A stretch of 64,000 nt of DNA, from NCBI GenBank assembly GCA_036873755.1, contig JAVTVY010039253.1, positions 62,001-126,000 on the forward strand, read 5' to 3'. This DNA is from Hanleya hanleyi. Its lineage: Eukaryota > Mollusca > Polyplacophora > Lepidopleurida > Hanleyidae. This document shows positions 21,991 through 35,157 of this stretch, piece by piece. The position numbers and the translations under genes are program-made. How positions within the stretch are numbered: the first letter of the stretch is position 1; each line of letters starts with the position of its first letter. The notes below the pieces were generated by a model. The model was not told the DNA's origin and did no database searches. It saw only the letters and a list, made by a program, of their open reading frames with translations.

Positions 21991-24240
21991 AAAAAATGAG
22001 TATTGAGATACAATGTAAAATCCTCATGGTTAGATGAACTGGAGCTATGTTGGGATGCATCCTCTCATTGCATCATATCCTATACATGTACCTCCTCTTG
22101 CCAGTACACCCCTAGTACATTACAGTTCTATTTGGTTATCTCCCCTATCACCTTACAGATTCAAACATAGCGTGTCTGTGATATGCAGAGCTCTTTCTCT
22201 AGATCATGGGAAAATACTTGCAACATTCCATGAATATTTCAGAAGCAGAATGGAAAGAAAACATTTCTGAATACAGGGAAATTATTACGTAAATGGTTTG
22301 ACCACCACTGGATTTTAGAAAGTTACCATAAAAAGATAATGCAGAGGGTCTCGAGAGGTAAGCTTAACTGGGGAAAAATTCAAACTGTAACTCAACACAC
22401 ATATTTCATGAAAATGTAAATGAATACAGGCAAAGTGAAATATTCCATTGTTTTCTACAATGAATTACACTTATACTGGTATTATTTAATACTAAATTAC
22501 TGCCCAAACACGCTTTGTAATGAGAATGAGTTAGTCTCACAAAATCACTCAACATGCGCCTCTCAAAATCTGTGGTTTAGCAGACGACATATTTTGAGCA
22601 GGAAAGTATTGCCATTGGAAAATTAACGAAAACACATATAAAATTAGATAAATGGAAATGTAACTTAAACATATCAGACCTGCAACTATATGCGAACATT
22701 AAAAACACAGAAACATGGTCAAATTAAAATTTAAAAATGAAGAAAAATTAAATTCAAAATGTGACAAAACATAATTTGTTACAAGCTGCTTATTTAGACT
22801 ACATTTGGTAAAAATTTCCTTCTTGGCAGTGGTTAACTTCCCCATGTAATCAGTGGGTCATCCCAGTAATCTATCAAATGTGATTAAAATTTGAAGTTGT
22901 CAAAGACATGTTTAATCCTGTAATAAGTGACAGCAATATACACAAATGTGTACACAACACATACCAAAATATAACACAGAGGTGTTTATGGTATACACAC
23001 CTCCCATATAGAGAATATATGTCAGTTCAATTGGATGGATCTACATCTCATCAAGATCTTGCTGGCAGTAATTAGAAAGATGCAAATATTACTTGTAAAC
23101 AGTTATTATTACTGAGAAAACTCCTAAATAACAGTGAGGAATATATTCTGTGTCAGATTTCAAGTCCATGAATGCAATGTCTGCAAACAGGCAACACTTG
23201 TCAAAACACAACATAGAAGAAAAAAGGAATAAAATTCAATTACAACATATCTGATGGTCATTTGCTGATCTCTGCTACATTAACAACCATGAAAGATGAA
23301 GACAGCTGGAAGTTGCCTCACTTAAACTGTTAACTGTTTGGTGAAACATTAAAGTGGCAACTTACAGAGAGCAAGGCCTATCTTCCAACAGAGTTGGAGG
23401 CCATACCTCTGAGTCACACTGTGCGAAATTCCCACAGAAACTATTTGTTGTGTGTGTGTGGGGTGGATGGAGGGGGGATGGGGGCTTGCTAATATTTGGT
23501 GCCTGTAATCCATGTTCCTTGCTACCCACAAGATCTCTGATATGAATATGAAAGAAAATTACAAATTTATAATTCTGGAGATAGTGGAAATAGAATGAAG
23601 AGAAGGTATTTTCTATGATGCAAATGTGACTGACAATATACACACAAAAATGTGAAACCATCAACAGTCAGATTAATTGATGACTCAGTTAATCAGATTT
23701 TATTTGTCTCATTAAAATTACAAATGCAAAAGGCATTTTGGAAATTCTTTGTGTGTGGAACAAACATCTGAATTTTTACAGGTGATATGATTTTTATTAA
23801 TTTCATGTGGTTTTAGACTGATATAAAGTGAATTTATGCATAAATGATTGAAGCATTGAAGATTTGAACTGAGGTCTAGATTTTGAAAAAAACATGTAAT
23901 TTTATCTATGTGAATTTCCTTTCTTCCATTTACATTTTATTGTATCGTGAAAGTTAATTTGCTCATAATTACCAGCTGTGTTAATTGAACCTCGTCATAT
24001 TTGGCATTGACTATTTGGCCCTAGTACTGACAAATCGGTCATTTTTTGCCTATTTTGCTCCAAAAGGTCTCCATTTTGTCGCAGAAATGGCATAACAATA
24101 CAAGAGATGTTACCCAGCATTATCAGTATGATGTTTATTTCAACCACATTTAGCAAGAAAAAAAATAATTTTAATAATTAAAAAATTGATTAAAATTAAT
24201 TAAAAAAATTATTTTATTTTATTAATAATTTAATAACATA
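21991..24240. other. AT-rich, no supported gene
   Basis: No recognisable coding sequence. There is a short GTGTGTGTG tract at about 23450 and a 90-bp stretch almost wholly A and T at 24155-24240. It could be intronic or intergenic host DNA. Confidence 0.4.
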
Positions 24241-25450
24241 AATTTGAAACAACCCTAATATTTGTACGTTGTTCATGAGTCCGCCTGGAAAAAATTGGGC
24301 TGATCAAGTCAAAACGTAGCTACAGTGACGATTTAAATTTCTCTGGTCAAATGTGAAAATGTCAGGTGTCAGGCACCAGCCCAATATTAATTCCGTTACT
24401 TGTTATGTATTAGCATTAAAAATCGGCAAAAATCCAGAAAATTCACAATGCATAAATCCACCTGGCATGTCAATATTTACCTTGTGGGACATTACCAGTG
24501 GAAGTCTTGACAGATGTTGACCATGGAAATTTTAAATTCCCGCCACTGACAGCTGATTGGTGCTACAGAATGTCATTCAATTTGTAAACCGGGAGCATTC
24601 TCATCCTTCACTGATCATGTCTCCATCCACCATGCTTTTTCCAAATTGGCCCAAATCAACACAGTTTGAAGATTCATCTGCAAGTTGAAATATCAGATGT
24701 ATCAGAGATGCTGAAAAATCGCAGCTCATAAAATCCATAAAGATCTGCTCTCAAATTTCTAAACAATGTAGGTCGTGGACACTGACTCGGAAGTGATTAA
24801 TTGTAGTCTGATGCCTGCTAGCAAGACACAGAGCCGGTGCTCAAGTTTTTCCTGACTATAAGATAGGACCATTAGTTCCTACGGGTCTAAATCGCCCCGT
24901 AAAAATCTAATCTAAAAATTGTAATGCTCTGTCCATTGTACTTCAACATGATAGCACATGGAAACTCGGTCCACTACTGTGGAGATCCATCCAGGAAGGT
25001 AGGCCGCATAACATCGGGATTATTCCTCTGATTTTCCTGGCAACGATATTACAGAGATTTTGTCAGCAGCTTGTTTGCTCCATCTTGACAAGCTTTTAGA
25101 ACTATAAAATGTCTCCGAGTCTTGAAATCCTAGAGCAACACCAGGCCGAAATCTGGAATCGTCTGAGGTTATGTGGAGAACCCCCCTTGAGTTATACCCA
25201 GAGCCAACCCGATGATTGTGTCCCCAGCAACGGTTATGTCTGGTCACATAAGGATTAATGGAACTAGCGCATAATTCTACGATGCACCTGCTTGTCTCGG
25301 AGAATCCATTTTCCCGTCAGGATTGTTGTGCGTTTAGTGTTACAGTCCGTTTTTTTACCCGATCGTGCCCCGTTACCCGCACCCCCGACTGTTCAAACCT
25401 TTTCCCACAGCCTCTCCACACACACAAAGCAGAAGGGAAGACCATATCTG
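24241..25450. other. Apparently low-copy region, no supported gene
   Basis: It contains one short interspersed repeat (25043-25090, see 35158) but otherwise no repeat shared with the rest of the window. Overlapping short open frames at 25258-25534 may be upstream frames of the speculative exon at 25451. Confidence 0.35.
25043..25090 (+). repeat. Short interspersed repeat (ATTACAGAG...CAGCAGCTTG)
   Basis: CGATATTACAGAG, TTTGTCAGCAGCTTGTTTG and TCCA match 35163-35210 with few differences. Function unknown. Confidence 0.5.
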
Positions 25451-25519
25451 ATGAATCAGTCCTCCTTCATAGCCCGCACTTCTGATGATACGGATACTTC
25501 CGCCTTTTCATCTGGATCA
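25451..25519 (+). other. Speculative first coding exon
   Basis: ATG at 25451 opens MNQSSFIARTSDDTDTS and runs 23 codons to GGATCA. It is followed at 25520 by GTGAGT, a consensus 5' splice donor. The peptide is rich in Ser, Thr and Asp. Without splicing the frame ends six codons later. No family was recognised, and no downstream exon was identified, so this could be chance. Confidence 0.25.
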
Positions 25520-26069
25520 GTGAGTGAGGGGTAGTCAGCCGACTATCCATCACGTTGACGTGGATACCGTCTATCACGACCCGAAGTTCACCGAAAGCCC
25601 GAGGTACCTTTCCGGTCTGATGATTCCAACTGGTCAGGTACCGACTCTGTGAATTGACCCACTTTGTGATTTTGGTGTTGTTGGACTATGTCTAGTGAGC
25701 GTCATGTGGCTATGTAACTATTTCGCCATTTTAGCGATATTGTTTCTTGCTCACTGAGGAAAATGACATCGAGATGTTGGGCTGGAAGATTGGCATCTGA
25801 TTTGATGATGTAGTGGTCCTTTTGTTTTCCTTCTGTGTATTTTTTTTTCAACATTTTGCGCACTTCTTGACAATTTCTTCAGACGCTGCACATATACATC
25901 ACCACTACAAGAAGATGACTGACAGGAGTTTTGCTACGCATTGACTATAAACTATCAGGACGCAATATTGGTGAAGTTGTGAAATTCATTTCTCAATGAC
26001 ATACATCCAAGCTTCTTTGGGATGGATTAAATGCATGTAACAGGATGGGCGTACACACAATTCTTATTA

Positions 26070-27835
26070 GGTCTTTCCATTTCCAATGGATAGACCTTTT
26101 GTTATTCTACGGATTATTATTATTATTATTCCACTTTTGAAATAGCGGCTAAACGGCTTGATATACAGCTTAGATATTTGGCTCATTGGTAGATACTAGG
26201 CTGAAGCTTCTGGTACAAGTATTCAATTTTGACCTTGACCTTGACCTATTGAGCTATGGGCTTTTCTGATAAAAACATTATTTTGCGAATATTGACCAAA
26301 CGCATAAGACGAAGCAGCTGAAATTTAGAATGTAAAAGTTTGCAGATGTACCCAACAAAATAAGCTAATAAAATAAGTAGGTCAGATAAGCAGTTTTCGA
26401 GTTATCTCCCCTGGTGCTCTTTTCCTTGTTGCCGGTGTACAGGCAAAATTAAAGAACATATCTAAAAGAAAGTAGATGGTTGGTAAGTCTTATATATGGC
26501 CATGCTGTAGTTATATTTTCGAATTGTTACGTAACAAGAAACAGTAGTTATCTCCCCTTTGGTGATTTTAAAATACGTCATTTTAGAAGGAAATGAGATA
26601 CGGCATTGATTCTTGTAACATTAATGAACACTTTAATGACCAAAACGTGTGTGACCTTAAATTTGACCTTTGACCTCCAGAAGCGTCGCTATATGAGTGC
26701 AAAGTTTGGTGGTCAAATCTTGAACGGCCAATGCGATCAGTCTGAAAATAAGGTCACGTGACCTACCTGACGTCACAAGGTCAGCACTTGTATCAGAACT
26801 CGGCCTTGCCCTTGATCTTTCAAGTGATAAGCATCCGAATATCGAAAATACGGCTTCCATTTACTGGAAAACTAACACACTGACAGTCACAAAACAATGA
26901 CGCAATATTGAGTACAATATTGACTTTCTTTTGGCGCTAATTATAAAACCATCCGATATGACATTGACCTTGAATATTACAAAATGTAAAAAGCGTTGCA
27001 TGTAATTTTCTCGAAAACTACAACTTGCAGGAATCTGTAATATAACACATTTGTACCCCATAATACAGGTATGACGTCACCGAATTTTCAAGATGACCTT
27101 GACCTTAGTTTTTGAGCTATGGCCACGGATAGTTTTGCGATTACAGTGCCGTAAATGGAAAACTGTTGGAAATTTCAACTTGAAATTTGCACATGAATGT
27201 AGGTCATCACATGATGTAACAGAACATCAGTAGAACCCATAAAAAGATACCAGAAAGATTGGGAGATAATTAGCAATTTCTGAAATTTACCATGTATTCA
27301 AGTTTTGCGAAAAGTATGCATCCAATCATCATTATTTTTAGGCATGATTGAGGGAATATATATATGTATTTGGCTATGAAATTTCAAGAATATAGCTTTG
27401 ATAGGCTTAGAGATATTAAAGAAACAATTTTCCCGAACCATTAAGCCGTTAAATGGTCACATGTTGATTTCATCTATTCAATGGATGTTGTCAATTTCGC
27501 TATAGCGATTCGGCTGTAACACTCGAGGCATCCAATGTTCGCAATTAAATAAATGTCGTCTTACATGACGGGGCCGGCTCAATTTTGGAAACCTTTTATC
27601 TCTTGAACCGCAATAGATACGGATTTCTAATTTGTTGCTTATTACTTCCTATAATGACTTCTTTCGTTGACAATAGGTCCGTACAGAGAAAAGTAATTCG
27701 GGAAAACTTGAAAAGTTACGACAAAGACGTTAGCTTGATGTGTTCAATTATCATTATATCGACATCGCCTATGCAACATGACATGAACTTAATTTCCAAC
27801 AAAAGGATACCTTTTGGGGACTTCATGGAAAGACC
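26070..27835. mobile_element. Repeat block with GGTCTTTCCA termini
   Basis: The left end GGTCTTTCCATTTCC is followed at once by GGATAGACCT, so the end can fold back on itself. The right end is TGGAAAGACC (27826-27835), the inverted partner. The interior carries ATTATTATTATT, GACCTTGACC and AGTTATCTCCCCT motifs (about 26230, 26400, 26550). The 91-codon open frame at 27585-27860 has no recognised family and overruns the right end. No clear target duplication. Confidence 0.45.
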
Positions 27836-28814
27836 GTGCCATTGTACCAACAATGTCTAGTTATTTTTGATATTGTGATCCAGCAGCTCTATTTTCTTAA
27901 GATATAGTTGTATACACAATTTTTGGTGATATTTTTTGCACCTTTCAGAGATTCCTAATAGTTCTGGTGAAAACGGTTTATGTGAAAGTTTTGGTAACTA
28001 TATGCCTTGAATTGTTGAAATATAGTGGTAGATTTTGAAATTTTGCAAGCTTTGCTAAAACCTGCTAGTTGATTGTGAACCTGGCCTAAATTTATTATAA
28101 AAATTATTGACTTTATTGAGTGATCCTTGGAATTGTGAGGTATATCGCGTAACATTGAGGTTAAGACATGAAGACAAGTTAAAAGTCGGGAGTCAAGTTA
28201 AAAGAGTGTGACGTTCCATACATGTTGCACTCACTATACGTGTGTGTTGGTGACAATTTTTATAATGTCATGTTATATCATGTAGTTTCGTCCCGTTACT
28301 CTGAAAATTAGCTAAAGATATAACTATTTAGGGCGACATGAATAATAGACGTATACTATTATTGAGTTTGTTTTAATCCATGGTGCATGGTTGAGTTGCA
28401 GTGGTTCTATGACTCAGTGCTACGACCTTGCTCTCTCGACGATGAGACGGGATAAACTTTTGTTATAGAATATCACGTGGTTATCTAATTGAGATTTGAA
28501 ATAATGACATATGGGTAAAGTACAATTCTGCGAGATGCTAACGAAGTTATTTTCGGTTTATTTTGAGAAGTTATGAACCTGGGGGTATGTGTATGGCTCC
28601 TGTTCACCCGAAAGTGTTTTAGTGGATTTTTGTTTTCTGTTGTTGTAACGTGAAGTGGTTTGAGTGAGATACCGATGTCAAGTTAAGCGGAACAGTTATT
28701 TACTAACGGAGTTTATTCTTGAAAGTTGAATGATTGGCGTGACAGGTATCTTGCTTTTATATTTGAAGGAAAACAGCGTTGAATCTTAGTTCTTGCATAG
28801 TAGTAGACCAGCCA
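27836..28814. other. No supported gene
   Basis: No motif-bearing open frames or repeats shared with other parts of the window were seen. Confidence 0.4.
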
Positions 28815-28980
28815 CCCAATCCAAAGATAGCTAGAACACTTTTTGATGGCATCGCGTGTTAAAAGCGGTCATCCAGGCTTAATCAACTCTACATGGTGTG
28901 CAGATTACGATGTGAGCGGATGACATTCTTACTTTTGACCGTTAAGGTCATTTTTGAGGTCATAAAGGCCATTGGAGGTC
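28815..28980 (+). repeat. W repeat, copy 1
   Basis: GATGGCATCGCGTGTTAAAA, CATCCAGGCTTAATCAACTC and a GACCGTTAAGGTCATTTTT block recur inverted at 33660-33835, and in short form at 29605-29650. Confidence 0.65.
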
Positions 28981-29604
28981 AAATAAGGATAAAACATCTA
29001 TTTTTTGCAATATCTTCGTAAAGGAAGAGCGATTGTGACTGATTTTTTTTAACTTGCTTCATTTTTGTTCTGATCTTACTTACTGGTGATTTGCATATTC
29101 AAAGATGCAATGGATTATGGGACATTTTAAGGCTACCAGACCTTGGGGGGGGGGTTATAGTTTATCAGTACTGGGATCATGTTGAGCCTATTTGCATAGC
29201 TACGAGCAGAAAATCATGAGTAAATTCAAAATGGCGGCCATGTGGCGTATCAGAAAAAATGTTGTTTTCGTCATATATGGTTCAAATTCCTATTTTTCTG
29301 CGAGGAAAAGGGGACAAAAACTATTTCATTTTACATCAGATGATTATTTACTAAGTTATCATGCAGTTTTTGTGAAGAAAACACATAAATAAAAAAATCG
29401 AAAATCGTCCACAAAAAGCTTTTTTTGGAAATGAAGACACTGTGACGTCATCACGTGACCATCTTGGATTTTTAAAACATTTTCTCGTAGAGCTTGATCC
29501 AATGGTATAGTGTGGTAAGATTCAGCTCCCTAGCTTGAGGGACAAGAAAAACATTTAGGGGGAGCAATGACCCCAAATTAGTGAGCCAAACCAAGAAAAT
29601 GGCG

Positions 29605-29650
29605 GCATCGTTTGTTAAAAGCTGTCATCCATGCTTAATCAAATCTAAGG
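29605..29650 (+). repeat. W repeat, short copy 2
   Basis: GGCATCGTTTGTTAAAAGC, CATCCATGCTTAATCAAATC: a partial, more diverged copy. Confidence 0.5.
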
Positions 29651-29833
29651 ACAGGACCGGGCTGTCACAAGCCGGAAGCTACACACAGAAACATTTGTTA
29701 ACATATATGGTATTGCTCTTGTACAAGTATCTTGTCTACCAGTCAGATGCAAGATAAAGTGGTTTTGGATATTCTTTTTGGAACATATGAGCAACATTCC
29801 ATAAAAATGGAGGGAGACGGGTATCCGTGTTCG

Positions 29834-29970
29834 TAGTCAGATGGTCAGGATAATTACCTTTTACCAGGTGTCCCTAGCTCTTTGTAGTCAGATGGTCAGG
29901 AATATTAGCCCTGACTAGGTATCCCTGTTTGCAGTCAGATGGTCAGGATAATTACCCCTTATCAAGGAAC
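29834..29970 (+). repeat. 50-bp minisatellite, three units
   Basis: GTAGTCAGATGGTCAGGA recurs at about 29834, 29884 and 29933, with TAATTACC and AGGTATCCCT between. Confidence 0.7.
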
Positions 29971-30116
29971 TGGCTTGTCACCTAACCATACCAAGGAGGC
30001 CTTAGCTTAATATTTGTCTGAAGAGTTAAACATAATTTGATAATCAGACAAGTACATATGGCAGTTCCTGGATGATTTCATCATTGAAGGAAACAAAATT
30101 TTTAACCAGGGATGAC

Positions 30117-30372
30117 GACTCTATAACGAATATTATGGATTAAGAATACTGATCAGCGATACGGATTTGATATTTTTGGAACATCATGATGTCTTGCCGG
30201 CATCATTGAAAACTGTTGACCGCTTCTCTCTTGCAGGAAACAAGCCTATGTTTATGTATACTATGATCGTCTTTTTGAATTTGGTGCTAATACTGTTATA
30301 TGGAAATGGAATAGGTCTTTGGGTTATGGACGCGGATATTCTCCAATGGACGACGGCTGGATTATGAATGAA
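30117..30372 (+). mobile_element. Naiad 3' fragment
   Basis: It matches the MIFLEHHDV part of the Naiad tail from GACGACTCTATAACG on. One A is lost in the GGAAAATGG run, and the terminal GGACTAGACGCTTGTAA is missing. Confidence 0.75.
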
Positions 30373-31271
30373 TTATGAATTGAATTGTCAATCTGGTAAC
30401 CAACAACAAACAATCCTCTATGTGGTCTGTGGTACCACCAAATGTTTGGCGACTCTTACAGGCTCTCGTTGCATCAGTAGAAATTACTATAACGGAGAAT
30501 AACTCATTTGTTTAATTGTTCATGAGGTGACCACACCAACCAACATTAAAATTTCGAAACGCAATTGTCCTGGTGTGCAATCATAGTCATGCTTCATTTT
30601 TGGATGGATGCCCAGAATGGCACGACCACACATCCCCTATTACCAACTCAAGCGCTATTCGATTCATGGATCGTAGAGGAGGGCAGATACCATAGCTCTG
30701 TTAACTTGAAATCGTGCATGTGAGATGTAAGCGACGCCAGATTTATTAGACCTGATGCCACCACACTTTGACTAATGTGTGAATATTGTAGAAGATTGCA
30801 AAAGCGCTTCAAAGTTTGCTCAAATAGCAGACTGAAATTAGGTGTCGTGAGTGATAGATGAAAGGAGGAGTATAATTTTGAAATCTTGGGGCAAGAGGCC
30901 TTATATATCTTTCAACAAATCTGCATAAAAGCCGTTATCGGTATGCGAATCAGTACATGTTTGCGATCAAAGAAATTGCATGTTGTTTGAGATAAGAAAA
31001 ATGTTCCATATAGGACTAAATCAACGATTAACCTGTGTGATGGTTACCCGAGAATAACTCCCTCGGACGTGACGGTAGTGAACATGATTTTCGTTTGAAA
31101 GTGAAACGGGTGAAAGTTATTGTTATGTGCTGTAAAAATGCTGAAGTTTCATATCATGCGAAATGGTGATTGTCAATTGCTCTAAACTGGATTTATTCAA
31201 GTTTGAAAACGGTCGAATGTGCTCTTTCGACATTTTAGGGACATTTGCTGAAGGGATTTCCCTTCATATAT

Positions 31272-31374
31272 AAAATATGACACCTCAAACCAAAACAATT
31301 TGTGTGTATTTATTATCACAATGGTTAGTGTTACAATCGGTTGAAATATCATTCTGGTTTGAGGTGTCATATTT
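31272..31374. repeat. Short foldback inside the TIR element
   Basis: AAATATGACACCTCAAACCA at 31272 pairs with TGGTTTGAGGTGTCATATTT at about 31355, with a loop of roughly 60 bases. A related GGTTAAAGGTGTCATATTTT occurs at about 62425. Confidence 0.65.
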
Positions 31375-31468
31375 CATCAAAATTAAAAATTATGCAAATG
31401 CTTCGCTTGTATTCTACCAGAAACGTTATATGAGCAAGTAAAAAATGCTTTTCAAGTAGACGTCGTCG

Positions 31469-31540
31469 TAGTCCAGTTGTTAGGCTGCTCGCTTTCAAAA
31501 ATAGTGTGGTGACCAGTTTGTTGAGCTATGAGTTCGATTC
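31469..31540 (+). repeat. tRNA-like promoter (A and B boxes), SINE or pseudo-tRNA
   Basis: TAGTCCAGTTG (31469-31479) fits the pol III A box. GTTCGATTC (31532-31540) fits the B box, 63 bp downstream. The intervening GTTAGGCTGCTCGCTTTC resembles D and anticodon arms, but the acceptor stem does not pair, so it is not a functional tRNA gene. Confidence 0.4.
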
Positions 31541-31785
31541 ACATTTGGATCAGAAAAAATTTCTTTCTATTTTTTTGTTCTTTCTTTCTAATATTTAACA
31601 TTTGGATTTATTGATGTTATGTGAAAAAATCTTCAGTGATATTCAGTTAATAAAATATAGATATAACTGTGTATACACATTTTTGAATTGACTACTACAA
31701 CTCGACCCTTATTGCAGCACACTCATAACATGTCCAAGTCACCGTAACTGAATGGGTTTAGTTTCATGGGTCAGCAATACTTCCC

Positions 31786-32052
31786 ATGTATAAAAAACGA
31801 GGGAAACTTCATGTGTATTTTCCTGAACTGTTCTCGTTATATTTAAGAATCGCTATAGTTCTCACTATGAACAGTAATGTACCATTCAACAAGTCGAAGT
31901 GTGAGTGTTGTCACAAGAATACGCGTGCAGGCCAGACCAGAAAAATATCTGGTTCACAGTTAGAGTGGGTAAAACACAGGAGTGACTTTGAAGTCAACAC
32001 CGAGGGACTATTATGCCCACAATGTAGGGCTATATACTATGGCGAACGATGA
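31786..32052 (+). CDS. 88-residue ORF with zinc-ribbon-like cysteines
   Basis: It reads MYKKRGKLHVYFPELF, then KCECCHKNT (residues about 43-51) and, after about 27 residues, LCPQCRAIYYGER at the C-terminus. The two CxxC pairs suggest metal binding. A second frame (starting about 32039) continues acidic sequence with TIEAPTAVADDDQ and two more cysteines, so the protein may be frameshifted or spliced. It sits between 35-bp inverted repeats and may be the remains of an element-encoded DNA-binding protein. Family not recognised. Confidence 0.4.
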   Translation: MYKKRGKLHVYFPELFSLYLRIAIVLTMNSNVPFNKSKCECCHKNTRAGQTRKISGSQLEWVKHRSDFEVNTEGLLCPQCRAIYYGER

Positions 32053-32511
32053 GACCATCGAAGCGCCTACAGCCGTAGCCGATGATGACCAGGTCAAGTT
32101 CCCGTTGTGTCATACTACCAGATATTCTACGGCAAGTTCGATTTGCAACATTACAATGACGTAGCTCGTTATTAGAAGGTACTTTTGAAACAGCAATAAT
32201 TTTACATAATCGCAAATTATTTAACTAAAAGACGGTTGCGAGTTAATATATGATACATTGAGTAATAACTAATCCTTTTGCATTGTTTGAAAATGGGATA
32301 AAAAATGGAATTTCGACCGAAATGAATAATTCTGTACGACTGGCCTACAAAAACGTGTCGAGGAAACCTGTTCATTTAAAAATAGAACGTGCCAAAATGG
32401 CACAGAGTCGACTGTGCATTTGACGTCATAAAGGGCAGCTGACCCGGCCATGGACAATAGATATACACACACCAGTGTCCGAGGGAGTTATTCTCGGGTA
32501 ACCATCACACA

Positions 32512-33659
32512 TTCTTTCTGAAGACATCTGATGGCCACCATTTCAAATCCATGTGTGAACCGTTACACCTAGGATTATGTGATGTTCACTGCAATGCAAA
32601 TAAGGGATAAGATCCTAATGGAGAAAGAGTCACACCAGAAGCTGTCCCCTCTCCCACCAGTCCTGGCAGGTTTAATGTCAGCAGCTAGAGGCTGTCCTAG
32701 CTTATTATTTTAGGTTTTATGTGTGGTCCAATGAACAATATGTGCTGCCACCTGTGCTTTTAATGTTGCAGTATGAATCACCCTCATATTTTTTGGTGGA
32801 TCAGTCAATACAATATTTAGTGGATGTATATGACAGCCATATTGGAAAATGAACGAAAATACAATTAGATGAACGAAAAGACTATTAGATTTCTTGATGC
32901 TTTAATTCCCCAAAAATGTATCAGCCATTCTATCCCAACAATATCACAAATTAAGGAGATGTCTGGTGAAATAGGCGGCCATTAGATTTTTGACATTTTG
33001 GGGGTCAAATACACAAATACAGCTTGGCATACGCCATTTTCAGAATCAGCAGGTCAAAATTTTGTAAAAAAAAAAGAATAAAAAAAAACATACCACATTC
33101 TACCCACAAATGCCTTAATATCTACTTTCCAGAGCTCTTCGCCGATTTTGGGACTAGTAAAAAGAGCAGATTTCTGATCCTGTTAGCACAGGTACATGCT
33201 CAGGTGAAACCGGCGTTCACTTCGGAAGTGTCAATTCAGTGGCCATAAAGATGTCGTATAATGCCTTGCTGTCAGATGTACATACGCGTAGTAAATGATA
33301 CCGAAATTACATATATTACATATGGCTGCCACTTTGAATTTCTCACGATTCCAATCTGATGGATAAGGATCCACAATAACCCAAGTGTGTTCAGATATAA
33401 AGGAAGCTCGCCTTATTTAACAGTTACAATTAGTAGTTATATGTATGGGCAACTTTGACTACTTCAGTGTAAGTTTTGGATGAAATTTACGGGGCGCCAT
33501 ATTGAATTTTCCCATGATCATTTGCACCAGTGATTATGCAGATATTTTCAAAATGAGCCCACTTGAATAAACTATCAAGCGTTAAAGATTGAGCGAGCTT
33601 CAATCTTCATTTACTAAGCTTTCACGAGAAGTTTGATAAAATATCCTGATTTGAATCCA
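32512..33659. other. No supported gene
   Basis: Short open frames only. The peptide at 33024-33248 has an NIYFPELF string faintly like HVYFPELF at 31810, which is not enough to claim homology. Confidence 0.4.
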
Positions 33660-33835
33660 CGTGACCTATTTGGCCTAAAAATGACCTTTAAGGTCAAAAG
33701 TGAGAATGTCAACTGGTCACATCTCAATCCCCAGAACATGTAGAGTTGATTAAGCGTGGATGATTGCTTTTAACACGCGATGCCATCACAAGTGTTTTTT
33801 CATCTCTTGGCTGGCCTACTATACATGTAGTAGCT
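33660..33835 (-). repeat. W repeat, copy 3, inverted
   Basis: It is the reverse complement of 28815-28980: CTTTTAACACGCGATGCCATC, GAGTTGATTAAGCGTGGATG, AAAAATGACCTTTAAGGTC. Together the two copies bracket about 4.7 kb. Confidence 0.65.
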
Positions 33836-35157
33836 ATATGAATTAACAAGTATTCACTATACGTATACATGCTGTTTATCCACATTTCATGTTAATGACA
33901 TTGACCCATCACAATAAAGTAGGCGTCCTGGTTATGCTGATGCATTACGTAATATTGAGCTCTGGGTGAATTTTAGTTTCTTCCGTGACGTCCTGATACA
34001 TATGTATTTGAATTTGTTTCTTTGCCATTTTTATTTTCTTATACTATTTTAGACTAGTATATTGACGAAGTTTTGATTGCTGATTTTGTTTTCTTGAACT
34101 TGATTATATCCATTGATTGTGCATGTGTTTTGGAACGAAATAACTATGTTGAATGACCAGACAGATTTTCGCGCGCTTGTTTTCATCGAGTTGATTTGAA
34201 TCATTGGCTCACGTATGGCTAGCATGTTGTAGAATGTTGGAAGATCTGTTTGGATTTTCACGCACATGATTTAGTCGGGTTAACTTGGATGATTAGCTAA
34301 CGTATGGCTAGCATGTTGCAGAATATTAGAAGTTTGATCGCTTAAGCACAGGAATGACACAATGGTATCATTCGAATTTTCAGTTTTGCTTGTTTGTAGC
34401 GTCTGCACATATGTTCTGTTTGTTTTTGCGAGTTGTGTTTCAAATCTGCTTCACACCTGTACAGCCTGTGAGTTTGAATTTTCACAAACGCGATTTGACA
34501 CTGTGGTCACTAAATTCAGTTGAATGTTTTTCTCTGCAGAGATAACTTTCCCATACTGGGATATGTGGAATATGATGCGATATGTGCATGTTTTTGATTA
34601 CATTTGATATTTTCTTTCCTCTGATTTTAATCACGTTGTAGACATGAGTTTGCCAATTTCTATTCCGTCATTGTTTTCGCTGATGATGGTATATGTTTTT
34701 AATTTTTATTGGGGACATAATTATTAACTTGTGGTACCGGAAATATATGTGTTTTAAAGACTTTCATCTATATGTAGCTTGGCGATTATTAGAATTCATT
34801 TAATTGATTTATCTTTGATTGGTGATTTTCTATACCGTTTTCACAGAGACACACTGCAGTATAATAGTAATTTGAAGGAGGCGTAAACAGTATTTGGTCC
34901 AGAACTAGTGTCTGTTCTACTAAGTGTCATTCTTCCTGTCTGTGTTCTCAAACCCTGACCAATTGACCACTTAATTAACTTCATGTGTTTTGTTTAACTT
35001 CATCCATGAGCAAGCTCCTGTTTATTCAGACTAAACTCTTACGATTCTCATGCTCACAGAGTGGCACTGATGGTCAGCAAGCGGAATCCTACAGCACTTA
35101 AGATAACCTTGTAAATTAGTGTAAATTGTGCATGCATGTATCTATTTCACCATCGAT
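33836..35157. other. No supported gene
   Basis: A short direct repeat, AACGTATGGCTAGCATGTTG, occurs at about 34212 and 34299 (roughly 90-bp spacing). Otherwise nothing recognised. Confidence 0.35.

Larger units (their letters stand above)
31034..32511. mobile_element. 1.48-kb element with 35-bp perfect terminal inverted repeats
   Basis: Both ends are the same 35 bp inverted, starting TGTGTGATGGTTACCCGAG and ending CTCCCTCGGAC (31034-31068 and 32477-32511). No target duplication is obvious. Inside are a short foldback (31272-31374), a tRNA-like promoter stretch (31469-31540) and an open frame with paired cysteines (31786-32052). A further partial terminus, ATAACTCCCTCGGA, lies at about 50740. 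Superfamily undetermined. Confidence 0.7.

Noticed and set aside
33024..33248. Possible relation of NIYFPELF here to HVYFPELF in the 31786 ORF
   Set aside because: Only about eight residues are similar, with no extended DNA match. Treated as chance.
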